Positions 1 through 8,080 of a DNA stretch of 10,181 nt are shown here, piece after piece. Position 1 is the first letter of the stretch; each line of letters starts with the position of its first letter. The notes under the pieces are model-generated. The model saw nothing but the letters and a program-made list of their open reading frames with translations. It ran no database searches and was not told where the DNA came from. The translations under genes and the position numbers were made by a program. Origin of the DNA: Candidatus Omnitrophota bacterium (GTDB lineage Bacteria > Hinthialibacterota > Hinthialibacteria > Hinthialibacterales > JAKPRU01); contig JAKPRU010000315.1 in assembly GCA_029557025.1 (NCBI GenBank), positions 1-10,181 of the forward strand, in the 5' to 3' direction.

Positions 1-421
1 TACCTTTTCCTTTATGACTCACTACAGCAAAACCCGCTCGCGGGGACAGCGGCTGGGGATTGAGTTTTACAACCCGCCGTTGGAGAGGAAGATCGAGGTA
101 GCCTCGAATCTATCCCGCACCCTGCAGAAGTTCGGCATCACTCCGGCGAATTGCTGTAATCCCGAAATCATCGGGGTCGAAGGTATTCAACAGGCGCATT
201 GCATCGATGGCGTCCTGCTGACTCAACTGGCCGGAGAACCCTGTGATGAAAGAAAAGATACCGGGCAGCGCGGGAGTTGCGGCTGCACCCGTTCGGTCGA
301 TATCGGCAGCTATTGGATGGAGTGCTCTCATGCGTGTCGGTACTGTTATGCCCGACCGGCGGGCCATTCCGCCGGGGGGCACCGCTACCCGGTTAGGAAG
401 GGCGAAATTTCAGACGATTAA
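1..421 (+). CDS. DUF1848 family protein, C-terminal part (5' end outside window)
   Basis: The reading frame is open to the left edge (codons from base 2 read T-F-S-F-M-T-H-Y), so the methionine at 14 is probably internal and the gene begins upstream. The visible 139 or so residues match the C-terminal half of DUF1848: an 'AHCIDG' segment, then 'GSCGCTRSVDIGSY', then 'CSHACRYCYA'. Counting from the Met at 14, Cys104, Cys108 and Cys111 form C-x3-C-x2-C. This is the spacing of a radical-SAM [4Fe-4S] cluster, but placed at the C-terminus, as is characteristic of this family. Cys89 and Cys91 lie just before it. The biochemical role of DUF1848 is not known to me. A metal or Fe-S cluster is an inference from the Cys spacing. 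The gene ends in TAA at 419-421, and its last 4 bp are shared with the stop of the opposing acetyltransferase gene. Confidence 0.85.
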   Translation, partial: TFSFMTHYSKTRSRGQRLGIEFYNPPLERKIEVASNLSRTLQKFGITPANCCNPEIIGVEGIQQAHCIDGVLLTQLAGEPCDERKDTGQRGSCGCTRSVDIGSYWMECSHACRYCYARPAGHSAGGHRYPVRKGEISDD

Positions 422-1053
422 GATTTCCAGGTTTCCCGCTTACTGAGCCAGCACAGGCGGCTGAGCTCCATAACCGACCATTGCACCTCGGTCTTGTTGG
501 AAACGACGCGAAAGAACCGGCGATAAGGAGCCAGAGCGGGCATCGAAAATACGTCCATTCCTCTCGGCTCGGGCCGCCAGACACGCTCCTTCAGAACAAA
601 CGAGTTGGTCTGAACAAAACGACGTCCCGCTGTGTGGTAGCACGGCAGTACCACAGTCAATGTCTCGCGATTCCATTTCCCGAAATAAATCTCCAGAAAC
701 GTTCGCAGGCCATCCGTCGCCAGCCCCTGGCCGAATCGGTCCGGATCGATCTGGACATGAAGATCCGCGCTGCCCGTTGTGGCATTGATCTTTGTCAGCA
801 GGATAAACCCGATAAACTCCCGATCGCTGGAATCGATTGCAAAGGCCCGATTCTCCGTTTCTTGCGTGCATTCCTGGAACCATCGGTCCCAGCCGGCTCG
901 ATCACGCTTCGGAATCACATACAATGCCATCAACGGATCGACGATCGGTTTCCAGGAGGCAATCCGGTCGCAGTCTGCACGCTCCAAAGGACAAACCAGG
1001 GTTTTCTGTCCAATCATGGTAAGGACCTCTTCACAATTGGACGAAGCGCTCAT
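418..1053 (-). CDS. GNAT-family (RimJ/RimL-like) N-acetyltransferase
   Basis: This gene encodes about 211 residues with the GNAT fold pattern of RimJ/RimL-type enzymes, which move an acetyl group from acetyl-CoA to an amine. Numbering from the start at 1053, it has an N-terminal strand and helix (about 18-35), a central 'EFIGFILLTKIN' strand pair (79-90), and 'LHVQIDPDRFGQGLATDGL' (98-116). The R106-F-G-Q-G-L-A part corresponds to the pyrophosphate-binding loop. A variant of the late 'N..A...Y...GF' region follows at 138-155. The substrate cannot be told. Three in-frame ATGs are possible: 1080, 1053 and 1017. The one at 1053 has the best ribosome site (AGAAAGGA, 8 nt spacer). The one at 1017 also has AGAGG with an 8 nt spacer and sits closer to the first strand, so it is a real alternative. 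The gene lies 216 bp downstream of the ligase-TPR gene on the same strand and probably has its own promoter. Confidence 0.8.
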   Translation of the reverse strand: MSASSNCEEVLTMIGQKTLVCPLERADCDRIASWKPIVDPLMALYVIPKRDRAGWDRWFQECTQETENRAFAIDSSDREFIGFILLTKINATTGSADLHVQIDPDRFGQGLATDGLRTFLEIYFGKWNRETLTVVLPCYHTAGRRFVQTNSFVLKERVWRPEPRGMDVFSMPALAPYRRFFRVVSNKTEVQWSVMELSRLCWLSKRETWKS

Positions 1054-1085
1054 AAGCAATTTCCTTTCTGTTGATTGCATATTCT

Positions 1086-1104
1086 CGGGCAGACATTTTG
1101 CCCG
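1086..1104 (-). promoter_or_regulatory. Inverted repeat in acetyltransferase leader
   Basis: CGGGCA (1086-1091) and TGCCCG (1099-1104) form a perfect 6-bp stem with a 7-nt loop, 33 nt upstream of the preferred ATG at 1053. If the weak -10 at 1131-1136 is used, this would be a 5' leader hairpin. It could equally be an operator half-site pair. It has no T tail and is not terminator-like. Confidence 0.3.
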
Positions 1105-1178
1105 TCCGCCGGTTGCCCTGCACGGAAATCGTTATAGATAATCGGAAAATTTTAAGTGGACTTTACAGCAGGATGACT

Positions 1179-1200
1179 CTTTTCGACAAGAATCGAAAGG
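1179..1200 (-). promoter_or_regulatory. Hairpin downstream of ligase-TPR gene
   Basis: TTTCGA (1181-1186) and TCGAAA (1193-1198) pair perfectly across a 6-nt loop. The outer bases 1179-1180 and 1199-1200 extend the stem to 8 bp with one G-U pair. It lies 70 nt past the ligase stop. No T run follows on the minus strand, so it may protect the 3' end of the mRNA, but I do not call it an intrinsic terminator. Confidence 0.3.
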
Positions 1201-1269
1201 ACTCGCCATGGGAATTCATCTCAAATGATGTCAGGAGAACGAGTATCAGAATCGAACCCGGATAGATTC

Positions 1270-4212
1270 CTATTCACTGACTTGAGCAAAAAGGTCCTCC
1301 AGGCCGGACTCCTTGAGAGCAGGATCTCCCTGTAGACGATTGATGAGCGACTGATTCATTTTCAGCTGTTCTCGAGTCACTTCAGGATTCCTCTCATAGG
1401 CCGCCTTTAAATCCGCAATGATGGAGGCATTATCATATTTCTCCAACGGAACTTTGAGACTGGCACAGTTGAACCAGGCCAAGCCATCGTTCGGCTCATC
1501 CTGAGTAACCCGCTGCATCTCGGCAAGGGCCTCCTCGTATTTACCCTGGATACTCAAAATCTGAGCGACGTATCGGCGGGCGGTATTGTCTTTATCGTGC
1601 CTGGCCAGCATCTGCCTGAACACCCGCAGTGCATCATCATATTTCCGCAATTGGTAATAGTTCAAAGCCAGATGTTCCAAAACAGTCCGCCATTGTTCCG
1701 GTGTGAAATCATCCAGGCCGGTGCTTACCGCTCGGACCAGCGCATCGGCAGCTTGATCGTATTTTTTCGCACCTTCCAGATACGATCCGATTTCGGCATA
1801 CCAGGCCGCCAGACTGCGTCTCAAATCCGGGTCCGGTGTCCAAGGTTCCCCCTTCTCATCCCATCTCTTGTAAGTGAAATGGTCCAGAGCACTTTTCGCG
1901 CTCTCATAATCTCCCAGCTGAAGATAGCAGCAACCGAGATACTGAAGTACTTCCGGGTTCTCCGGATTGGACACATAGGCCGCTTCAAAAGATTTTTTTG
2001 CCCGATCGTATTGGGCCTCTCGCAGGTACCCTAATCCGTTGTTGTAATGCGCATAAACCTGTTCGTAGTCGATCTCCAGAACACGGTTGTAAGCCCGTTT
2101 GGCAAACTCAAAGGCTCCCTTTTTGTCATACAGCACTCCCAGGTTGTTATGCGCCCACTTGTAAATCGGATTGAGAAACACATCGATCTGAAGGCACTTG
2201 ACTCCCATATCGACAATCGCGGATTTGTCTTTCTCATGTAAGCCATAATTCATTGACAGCACTTCCTCCGTTTTCTGATCGACCAGGGCATTCAGCTGGG
2301 CTTGCTGTTCCGGTGTCAATGTATGCTCAGTCGCATACTTTAACGCCTCATCTTCACAGGCTTTTCGTGTCAGTTCGATCTGCTGAAAAGCGTCTATGCA
2401 AAACCGGCCCAGGATGTAAAAGGTTTCCATCTGGTAAGGCCAGACTTTCATGGCTTTATTGAAATGATCGAACATCTCCCCGTAGCGGCCGTGGCCCTGG
2501 TAGTTCATCCCGATACGAAGGTGACTCTCCCCCGTGAACTGCCGAACCAGCGTCGGCGTGAACAGCAGAACACCGACCAGAAGAACCGGCCAGCGGATGT
2601 ATGTCGGAATGGCGGCATAGTGAAAGCCGGATACGTTGATCTCTTTCCGGCGGGTCAACTGCTCACCACAAATCCAGGAATACACCAGCCCGGAGGACCC
2701 CGCAATAAAATAGAACAGTATCACCCCGGCGGGCAAGACAAATGTGTGGCCGAAATTGCAACTGACCAGCGCAATAATTATCCCGGTAATCGCTCCGACC
2801 TGGAAATAAAAGAGAAACCGTCGGTCATCGAATGAGAACGGCTGATTCTTCGGACCGACCGGAGCCGGATCCGCCCGCTCCCAATCCAGAATTGGCAGCG
2901 ACCGAAATCCGCACCACAACGCCGTCAACCACAACCAGAAATAAGCAAAAAGCCCGAAAATACCGAACTCCGCAGAATGCTGAAGAAAATCATTGTGCGC
3001 CTTGCGTGCCAGCGTCTCTTTACCAAGAAGTTTCCGTTCCAGCTGGCTCTCATATCCCGGATGGATGATTTTGAAATTGCCCGGACCGATACCGGTAAAT
3101 ATATTGTCATAAGTTTTGAAAATGCTGGCTCGCATACATTCCAGGCGGAAAATCATCGGGGGAACCCCATCCGGCTGGTAATCGCCGTCTACATCAGCCC
3201 AGGTGATCAGATTCGCCACGCGCGTGCGAATCGGATTCTCCATGGAAGCCAGAACGGCCGCGAGAACAGAAAGGGCCAACACCAGGGCAAACACCCCCCG
3301 CCGGAACCAGAAACGCAGCTCCGCCAGAGTGACCGGATTCCTCGATTTCGGGTTGGTAAAATTAAGACGTTGAAGAATCGGCAATCCGCGATACGAGATC
3401 AAAATCAATGCCATTACCGGAAATCCGACCGCGAATCCCATGTAGCTCGCATTACAATCGATATACAAAAATGCGATCAATACCAGACAAACGATGGTGG
3501 AATACATCATCATCCAGAACGGGTGTCCCCACGAGTAGATCAGAAGCGAAATGGCCAGCGGAAAAGCCAGGTTGAGAAACTCCGCCACATAGTTCTCATT
3601 GCCCATGAACGAAACGGGTTTGGCTGTGAATCGTTCGGCATTCGGTCCCTCAACAGCGCTCCAGATCGGCTGCCAGTCAAACCACTGCCCAAGAGCATAC
3701 AAAACCACCAGTACGGTTGTGATATTCAAAATGATACAAAAAAGCCTCAGATCGGAAACTCGACGCAGAAAGACAGTGAGCAGAACCACCTGCGCGAGGG
3801 CGGCCCCATAAAGAGTCAGCGCCTCCCATGATTCCGCCATATTCACAGCGAAAAAGGTTGTGACCAACATAACCAGAAACAGGCAGGCTGCGGGAATCAA
3901 CATCGGCGTCCGTGGACGGTCCCAGCGGCCTTTTAACGCCCACCAGGAGGCAAGCATCAACAAGATCACAAATTCGAACGAAATCGCCTTGGTTGTGGTA
4001 TAGTGTTGCCAAGTCCCCGTATAGAAGATCAGAGTTGCGTAAAAACTGCCGAAATAAAGCACCAGACGTCCAAACAGCAAGGCCAGGCGTTCAAAGAGCG
4101 CCTCATGGGAACGGCAAGACAGAACCAAATAAATGCCCAGACCGATCAGAGGAAAGATCAGGGTCCAAAACTTAAATTCGTAGAAGGGACGTAAGGTTTC
4201 GTACACGGACAC
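1270..4212 (-). CDS. O-antigen ligase/polymerase-like membrane protein (Wzy_C/WaaL type) with C-terminal TPR domain
   Basis: This 980-residue protein has two parts. Residues about 15-556 are highly hydrophobic, with roughly a dozen membrane segments. Between about 325 and 411 lies the large periplasmic loop typical of the O-antigen ligase/polymerase superfamily: an Arg-rich start (R329, R331), 'TGIGPGNF' (373-380) and 'ARKAHNDFLQHSAEFG' (402-417). H406-N407 is the conserved His of the family. These enzymes transfer or polymerise glycan chains from undecaprenyl-diphosphate carriers onto lipid A, other glycans or protein. After the last membrane segment (about 539-556) come some seven or eight TPR repeats (about 565-945), for example 683-716, 717-750, 841-873 and 874-907, probably periplasmic. 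Residues 340-349 (D-V-D-G-D-Y-Q-P-D-G) look like a calcium-binding loop. The start is GTG at 4212, with only GGA four bases upstream; a TAG lies in frame five codons above it, so no longer start exists. Acceptor, and ligase versus polymerase activity, cannot be told. Confidence 0.88.
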   Translation of the reverse strand: MSVYETLRPFYEFKFWTLIFPLIGLGIYLVLSCRSHEALFERLALLFGRLVLYFGSFYATLIFYTGTWQHYTTTKAISFEFVILLMLASWWALKGRWDRPRTPMLIPAACLFLVMLVTTFFAVNMAESWEALTLYGAALAQVVLLTVFLRRVSDLRLFCIILNITTVLVVLYALGQWFDWQPIWSAVEGPNAERFTAKPVSFMGNENYVAEFLNLAFPLAISLLIYSWGHPFWMMMYSTIVCLVLIAFLYIDCNASYMGFAVGFPVMALILISYRGLPILQRLNFTNPKSRNPVTLAELRFWFRRGVFALVLALSVLAAVLASMENPIRTRVANLITWADVDGDYQPDGVPPMIFRLECMRASIFKTYDNIFTGIGPGNFKIIHPGYESQLERKLLGKETLARKAHNDFLQHSAEFGIFGLFAYFWLWLTALWCGFRSLPILDWERADPAPVGPKNQPFSFDDRRFLFYFQVGAITGIIIALVSCNFGHTFVLPAGVILFYFIAGSSGLVYSWICGEQLTRRKEINVSGFHYAAIPTYIRWPVLLVGVLLFTPTLVRQFTGESHLRIGMNYQGHGRYGEMFDHFNKAMKVWPYQMETFYILGRFCIDAFQQIELTRKACEDEALKYATEHTLTPEQQAQLNALVDQKTEEVLSMNYGLHEKDKSAIVDMGVKCLQIDVFLNPIYKWAHNNLGVLYDKKGAFEFAKRAYNRVLEIDYEQVYAHYNNGLGYLREAQYDRAKKSFEAAYVSNPENPEVLQYLGCCYLQLGDYESAKSALDHFTYKRWDEKGEPWTPDPDLRRSLAAWYAEIGSYLEGAKKYDQAADALVRAVSTGLDDFTPEQWRTVLEHLALNYYQLRKYDDALRVFRQMLARHDKDNTARRYVAQILSIQGKYEEALAEMQRVTQDEPNDGLAWFNCASLKVPLEKYDNASIIADLKAAYERNPEVTREQLKMNQSLINRLQGDPALKESGLEDLFAQVSE

Positions 4213-4335
4213 TATTCCGATATGCTAGGCTCGATCGAACGCAATCTGTAAAGACTATTATCGTATCGCGAGGCTCTTTTTCCTCCTAGAGCCGCTCACT
4301 TCAGAAAGGAACGAACTTCGGGAGAACAGGTAACC
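4213..4335. promoter_or_regulatory. Divergent promoter region between ligase-TPR gene and aroQ
   Basis: These 123 bp must drive both divergent genes. On the plus strand, TATTAT (4256-4261) is a 5/6 match to a -10 box, but no good -35 stands 16-18 bp before it. On the minus strand, TTTACA (4252-4247) is a 5/6 -35 match followed, after a long 19-bp spacer, by TAGCAT. This would start transcription almost at the GTG and is weak. An 8-bp perfect palindrome TCGATCGA (4231-4238) could be an operator. For aroQ, GGGAG ends 11 nt before the ATG and an AGG 5 nt before it, so the ribosome site is only moderate. Confidence 0.4.
4272..4293 (+). promoter_or_regulatory. Hairpin in aroQ leader
   Basis: GGCTCT (4272-4277) and AGAGCC (4288-4293) form a perfect 6-bp stem. 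The 10-nt loop is all pyrimidine and contains TCCTCCT, which is complementary to an SD sequence. It lies 42 nt upstream of the aroQ ATG. On the minus strand the loop reads AGGAGGA, but no start codon follows at a suitable distance. A leader-control role is only a guess. Confidence 0.25.
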
Positions 4336-4776
4336 ATGCCCAAACGAATTCTGGTGATTCACGGTCCCAACCTGGACCTGCTCGGACGGCGCGAGCCGGA
4401 AACCTACGGCACAACAACCCTGGCGGAGATCAACCGGTCGCTGGAAACCCTGGCAACGGAGCTCGACGTGGAACTGGATATCGTTCAACATGCGTCGGAA
4501 GGAGCGATTGTCCGAACTATCGGCGAGGCATTAGACCGGTTCGACGGGATTCTTATCAATCCCGCCGCCTATACCCATACCTCGGTCGCGATTCGAGATG
4601 CCATCGCGGCGGTGGGCATTCCGACGGTGGAAGTGCATCTCAGCAATATCCATCGACGCGAGGAGTTCCGGCATCATTCGTTTATCGCGGGTGTGGCGGC
4701 AGGACAGATTTCGGGATTCGGTATTCAAAGTTACCTTTTGGGCCTTCGCGCCCTTATGAGTTTATGTTCCTCATAG
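4336..4776 (+). CDS. aroQ: 3-dehydroquinate dehydratase, type II
   Basis: AroQ removes water from 3-dehydroquinate to give 3-dehydroshikimate (EC 4.2.1.10), the third step of the shikimate pathway to aromatic amino acids, in the cytoplasm as a dodecamer. The 146-residue length is typical. The family motifs are present in order: '[16 protein letters not shown]' (10-25), '[15 protein letters not shown]' (75-89) and '[18 protein letters not shown]' (98-115). Arg19, the catalytic base Tyr24, Asn75, His81, the general acid His101 and Arg112 fall at the same numbers as in the Mycobacterium tuberculosis enzyme. The usual 'QSN.EG' block reads QHASEG (51-56), a mild variation. The enzyme should be active. 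It starts a plus-strand unit: the next gene begins at 4764, overlapping by 13 bp, which suggests translational coupling. It diverges from the ligase-TPR gene. Confidence 0.97.
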   Translation: MPKRILVIHGPNLDLLGRREPETYGTTTLAEINRSLETLATELDVELDIVQHASEGAIVRTIGEALDRFDGILINPAAYTHTSVAIRDAIAAVGIPTVEVHLSNIHRREEFRHHSFIAGVAAGQISGFGIQSYLLGLRALMSLCSS

Positions 4777-6506
4777 CGGCCGGACTCAGCTTACCCATTT
4801 TGCTGGGGGGACCGTCACCCGGGACGGTCGCGATTCTCCTCATTTTCTCCGCAATCGGCCTGATCGCTGATATCCTCCGAAAACCCGTGCAGGAGACAGA
4901 TGAAACCTTATCGACTCCCGCCAGGATCCTGGGGCTTCTGCTTCTCGGCGGCGGCGTAATTGCTCTTTTGAAAACCTGGCCGGAACCCATCCGAAAAAAC
5001 GCCCTGCTGCTGGTTTTCTCCGGGGCTTTTCTGTTCTGGGGTTATCGGCACGACCGGTTTCGTAATCCCTGGTTTTTTGCGGGTCCCTGCCTTTTCATGG
5101 CTCTTGTAATTCTTGTGGCGGATTTTTTCGGATGGATGGCGGCACGGTGGTATATCGGACCTGCCTGGCTTCTCGCGACGGTGTGTCTTCCGGGAGCATT
5201 GGCTTGGGGGCTGATAACGGAGAGAAGGAAATGGGCGGTCGGGGCGTTCTGGATCGTCGGACTTCTGTATTCCCTTCTATTGTTTGTTCTTGCCGATTGG
5301 ATGGGACTGCTGGCCCTTGCGGTCGTTCTCGTTGCCGCTCTCGTCGCAAGACAGCTTTATTCCGACGGTCCGTTTATACCATCGGGACTCGCGCTGACAA
5401 TCTGGCTGGGGATTTCCGCTATGGCTCTCCTTCCGGGTATTCTTGTCCACGCCGGTATTTCGTCAGTTCTCCGAACCACCAGTGTGGCGGCGCTTCTCAA
5501 ATCTCAATCCATTGCAGAGAGAATCGTCGGTCCCGAAACATGGGGGTGGCTCTGGTCGATTCCCCGCAGACTCCCCCGGACAGCCCTGACCGGAATGGAA
5601 CCGTGGTGGAAGGAATATGCCGACCAGCGGGTCGCCGACCATGGCTGGCTGATTGGATTGCTTATCGTGGCCGTGCTGTTCGTCGTTTTCCTGGTATCCA
5701 CGCCGACTCAATGCCCCCAGGATCGTTCTCATCCCCGAATCTGGCGAATCCTGATTCTGATCGGATGGCTGGTTGTCGGATTCCCGACGTCTTTCTGGTT
5801 GGTTTCACCTTTGGGTTGGCTGTTGATGGGTGGAATTCTCGGCCTGAAAGAAGGAACCGAGGAGGATAAAAGAGGATGGATTTCCGATTCCGGCACCTAT
5901 TTCACAACCACCTCCCTCGTCCCGGCTTTGATGACCGCATTGATGGTGGTCCCAATTATTCAGTCGGCACGTGAATGGCGTGCCGAAAGAATCCTGGCAA
6001 CGCAGGCAAACCTTGTCCGTGCCGCACAATGGGCGCCCTGGCGGGCCGATATTGTCAAAAAAGCCTTGGAAGAACAACTGAAACGGCCGGCGGAGGAGAG
6101 AGATTCGGTCACTGTCGAACATTTGACAGGCTGGCTTGATCGATCCGGAGAAACAGGGGCTGCTTATCGCGCAGAAGCCTCGCTGCAAATCCCGGGTGAA
6201 AGACCGACTCCGGCATCCCTGGCGGCAGCCGTACAGACATCTCCACACGATCCCGATATCCGCCGCCGGTATGCCGACACTCTGAAAACCTCCGGGGAAC
6301 TGGAGAAAGCGCGGGAACAATATGAAGCCTGCGCAAATCTGGCTCCATTCGACCCATCGCTGCGCATTGCCATCGGCTCAATCTGGGAGTTGCTGCACAG
6401 AGAGGAACTTGCCTTGCCGGAATATGAAAAAGCCCTGAAACTCGACCCGCTTTCCGAGGTGGCGCGAATCAAGGTGATGGAGCTGTCGAGTCGCGTCTCC
6501 CGATGA
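4764..6506 (+). CDS. Polytopic membrane protein with C-terminal TPRs, degenerate O-antigen-ligase-like
   Basis: This 580-residue protein has about ten or eleven hydrophobic segments (from 2 to about 400) followed by a soluble tail with clear TPRs at about 497-529 and 530-562, and weaker helical repeats from about 411. The region 250-312 resembles the periplasmic loop and next helix of O-antigen ligases: '[17 protein letters not shown]' (251-267), 'LTGM' (275-278), and '[19 protein letters not shown]' (292-310) where the family has 'HN..L...E.G'. His293 is kept, but the following Asn is Gly and the GxGPGNF segment is not recognisable. I infer a divergent ligase/polymerase relative, perhaps inactive or with a changed substrate. 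A generic TPR membrane protein is the alternative. It starts at an ATG inside the aroQ end, without a good SD, as expected for translational coupling. Its 3' end overlaps the convergent glycosyltransferase gene by 38 bp. Confidence 0.7.
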   Translation: MFLIAAGLSLPILLGGPSPGTVAILLIFSAIGLIADILRKPVQETDETLSTPARILGLLLLGGGVIALLKTWPEPIRKNALLLVFSGAFLFWGYRHDRFRNPWFFAGPCLFMALVILVADFFGWMAARWYIGPAWLLATVCLPGALAWGLITERRKWAVGAFWIVGLLYSLLLFVLADWMGLLALAVVLVAALVARQLYSDGPFIPSGLALTIWLGISAMALLPGILVHAGISSVLRTTSVAALLKSQSIAERIVGPETWGWLWSIPRRLPRTALTGMEPWWKEYADQRVADHGWLIGLLIVAVLFVVFLVSTPTQCPQDRSHPRIWRILILIGWLVVGFPTSFWLVSPLGWLLMGGILGLKEGTEEDKRGWISDSGTYFTTTSLVPALMTALMVVPIIQSAREWRAERILATQANLVRAAQWAPWRADIVKKALEEQLKRPAEERDSVTVEHLTGWLDRSGETGAAYRAEASLQIPGERPTPASLAAAVQTSPHDPDIRRRYADTLKTSGELEKAREQYEACANLAPFDPSLRIAIGSIWELLHREELALPEYEKALKLDPLSEVARIKVMELSSRVSR

Positions 6507-8013
6507 TTCGAACCACTTCGGTCTGGTACATCTGCGGCGTGAATCGAAAAGCCATCGAAATCGGATGGCTGGTCGTCCCCGGTGGCCACACCATAATATC
6601 CGGAAGCAACGGATAAAGATATCGGCGCGAGCGGTAAACGACCTCGAAGGTAAAACGCCTGTCCAGGTCGCTCCGGAGATCCCCGTATATATTGTGAATC
6701 GCAACCAGGTCGCCCGGCTGAACACAATCCGGGTTGTACTCCAAAACCCGACGTCCCGACCAGAACGCCATCTTTACGGCATCCACTCCGGGACGGTAGG
6801 TCTCATTAGAGAAAATCCGTTCTTCTTGAGGACATTGAGAAACAAAAAGCGCCGCGTCGGTGATATCCCCAAACGCATCTCGCTGCAACCAGACCACCAG
6901 CGCCGACATGCCACCCAGCCAGATCAGTGTCACCGCCAATCCAAATCGGCGAATTCGCGCCGGGATTAACCTGTCCTCTCTGCACTCCTCAATTGCATAT
7001 CCCGCCATCAGGCACCAGATCGGAAGCAGGGGCAGGAAATATCGGAATTGAAAAGACAGAAACGCCGTCTGTACCGGAAGCCAGATCACAATCGTGAAAA
7101 CAGTCACGGCACGAATCAGCCCCCACGGTCCCCGCCGATTCCACAGTCTTCCCACCGCATAAATGATCCAGATCGCAAGCGGATACCCTACCGCCCATGG
7201 CAGGTAAAGAACGAACCCCTCAAAAAAACTGAAATACGTCAACAACGTAACGAACAACCCATGACTCGCTCGCTCGGTAAACTGCCCGAAATGACCGAAT
7301 CCCCGGATCGCCAGCCAGAGAATCAATCCCACCCATGGAAGCAAGACCAACGGGAGACGCCAGGAAAAACAAACAGTCCCCGGCTCCGGCTCTCCTTCGC
7401 GTCTTCCGGGCCGAAACTGAATCCGCCACCGAACCAGCGGAAACCATAAGACTAGGAAAATCAAGCCATGATAGCGGGTAAGTGTCGCCAGTCCGGCCCA
7501 GAAAAAAGTCGCTCGCAGGGCACGGTTCCCCGCCGCTCCACGATCCAGAATTGCATGAATGTAATAAAGCAGCGCCACGGTAAACAACAGAACGAACAGT
7601 GAATCCGTCATCACCCTCAGCCCCCATCGATTCTGCATCGGAGACAAAAACCACAGGAGCGAAGCAAGAATCCCGATGGAGTCGCTTCCAAGACGCCTTG
7701 CCGCAAAAAACAGTGGAATGGGAACCAGCGCTGAACTGACAATGGAGACCAGTCTTCCCGATGTCAAAAGATCCCCTACAAACAGGTTTACGAACTGAAC
7801 AACCAACGTGTACAAGGGCGGAAAGAAAACAATCGGCGAATCCCACAGTTGCAGCTGGATAATCCCATCGGTATATTCGCCACGGTTCCAGCCGATCAGT
7901 GATAACTTGAGCAGCAGCCCGGCAAGAACCAACGCAGACAGGGTCTGAGGAATCCCTGTGGGACGTTTCTCCTCGACCGAGACACTTGCACCTTGATTTT
8001 CTGTGTGTTCCAT
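6469..8013 (-). CDS. GT39/ArnT-like (PMT_2) membrane glycosyltransferase
   Basis: From the ATG at 8013 this is a 514-residue integral membrane protein of the GT-C fold, similar to the ArnT/protein-mannosyltransferase superfamily, which takes sugars from polyprenyl-phosphate donors at the outer face of the inner membrane. Visible marks are the first hydrophobic segment (about 22-40), then the acidic loop 'GEYTDG' (45-50, with E46 and D49 as candidate catalytic acids), 'PPLYTLVVQF' (65-74), 'GRLVSIVSSALVPIPLFFAARRLG' as a second core helix region (86-109), 'MTDSLFVLLF' (135-144), 'GLATLTRYHGL' (174-184) and 'RYFLPLLPIW' (324-333). About ten or more membrane segments run to residue 375, followed by a soluble tail of about 140 residues. 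The frame stays open upstream to 8241, but those 76 residues are repeat-derived and low in hydrophobicity, so I reject them. The ATG at 8013 has no SD and a 4-bp GGGG/CCCC hairpin (8016-8029) just before it. The gene lies opposite in strand to both neighbours. Confidence 0.85.
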   Translation of the reverse strand: MEHTENQGASVSVEEKRPTGIPQTLSALVLAGLLLKLSLIGWNRGEYTDGIIQLQLWDSPIVFFPPLYTLVVQFVNLFVGDLLTSGRLVSIVSSALVPIPLFFAARRLGSDSIGILASLLWFLSPMQNRWGLRVMTDSLFVLLFTVALLYYIHAILDRGAAGNRALRATFFWAGLATLTRYHGLIFLVLWFPLVRWRIQFRPGRREGEPEPGTVCFSWRLPLVLLPWVGLILWLAIRGFGHFGQFTERASHGLFVTLLTYFSFFEGFVLYLPWAVGYPLAIWIIYAVGRLWNRRGPWGLIRAVTVFTIVIWLPVQTAFLSFQFRYFLPLLPIWCLMAGYAIEECREDRLIPARIRRFGLAVTLIWLGGMSALVVWLQRDAFGDITDAALFVSQCPQEERIFSNETYRPGVDAVKMAFWSGRRVLEYNPDCVQPGDLVAIHNIYGDLRSDLDRRFTFEVVYRSRRYLYPLLPDIMVWPPGTTSHPISMAFRFTPQMYQTEVVRIIGRRDSTAPSP

Positions 8014-8080
8014 GAGGGGAGAATGCCCCAAACGACCGGCATCGGTCAAGAATGCCGAATCCCCCTGACATCCGGCACTA

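Larger units (their letters stand above)
1081..1269. other. Intergenic spacer between ligase-TPR gene and acetyltransferase gene (both minus)
   Basis: This gap holds no convincing gene. A 64-codon plus-strand frame (1071-1265) has no recognisable motif and no ribosome site. Reading on the minus strand from the ligase stop, I see a hairpin at 1179-1200, an A/T-rich stretch with a -10-like TATAAC at 1136-1131 but no matching -35, and an inverted repeat at 1086-1104 in what would be the acetyltransferase leader. No hairpin followed by a T run was found, so the end of the ligase transcript is undefined. Confidence 0.5.

Noticed and set aside
1236..1262. tRNA-like T-arm (minus-strand GGGTTCGATTC)
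   Set aside because: The flanking 5-bp stem does not pair (CCGGG against CTGAT), and no acceptor, D or anticodon arms can be found around it.
1071..1265. A 64-codon plus-strand ORF in the 1081-1269 spacer
   Set aside because: No ribosome site, no recognisable motif, and it overlaps the start of the acetyltransferase gene on the other strand.
2977..3831. A 284-codon plus-strand ORF inside the ligase-TPR gene
   Set aside because: It is rich in Arg, Gln, His and Asn with no hydrophobic core or motif, and lies antisense to a confident membrane-protein gene. It is a shadow frame.
5132..5869. A 245-codon plus-strand ORF inside the degenerate ligase-like gene
   Set aside because: Arg/Ser/Pro-rich frame-shifted shadow. 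The 4764-6506 frame shows membrane segments and TPRs throughout.
7220..8071. A 283-codon minus-strand ORF overlapping the GT39 gene
   Set aside because: Same-strand shadow in another frame, Cys/Ser/Gly-rich, with no domain. The GT39 frame has clear family motifs.
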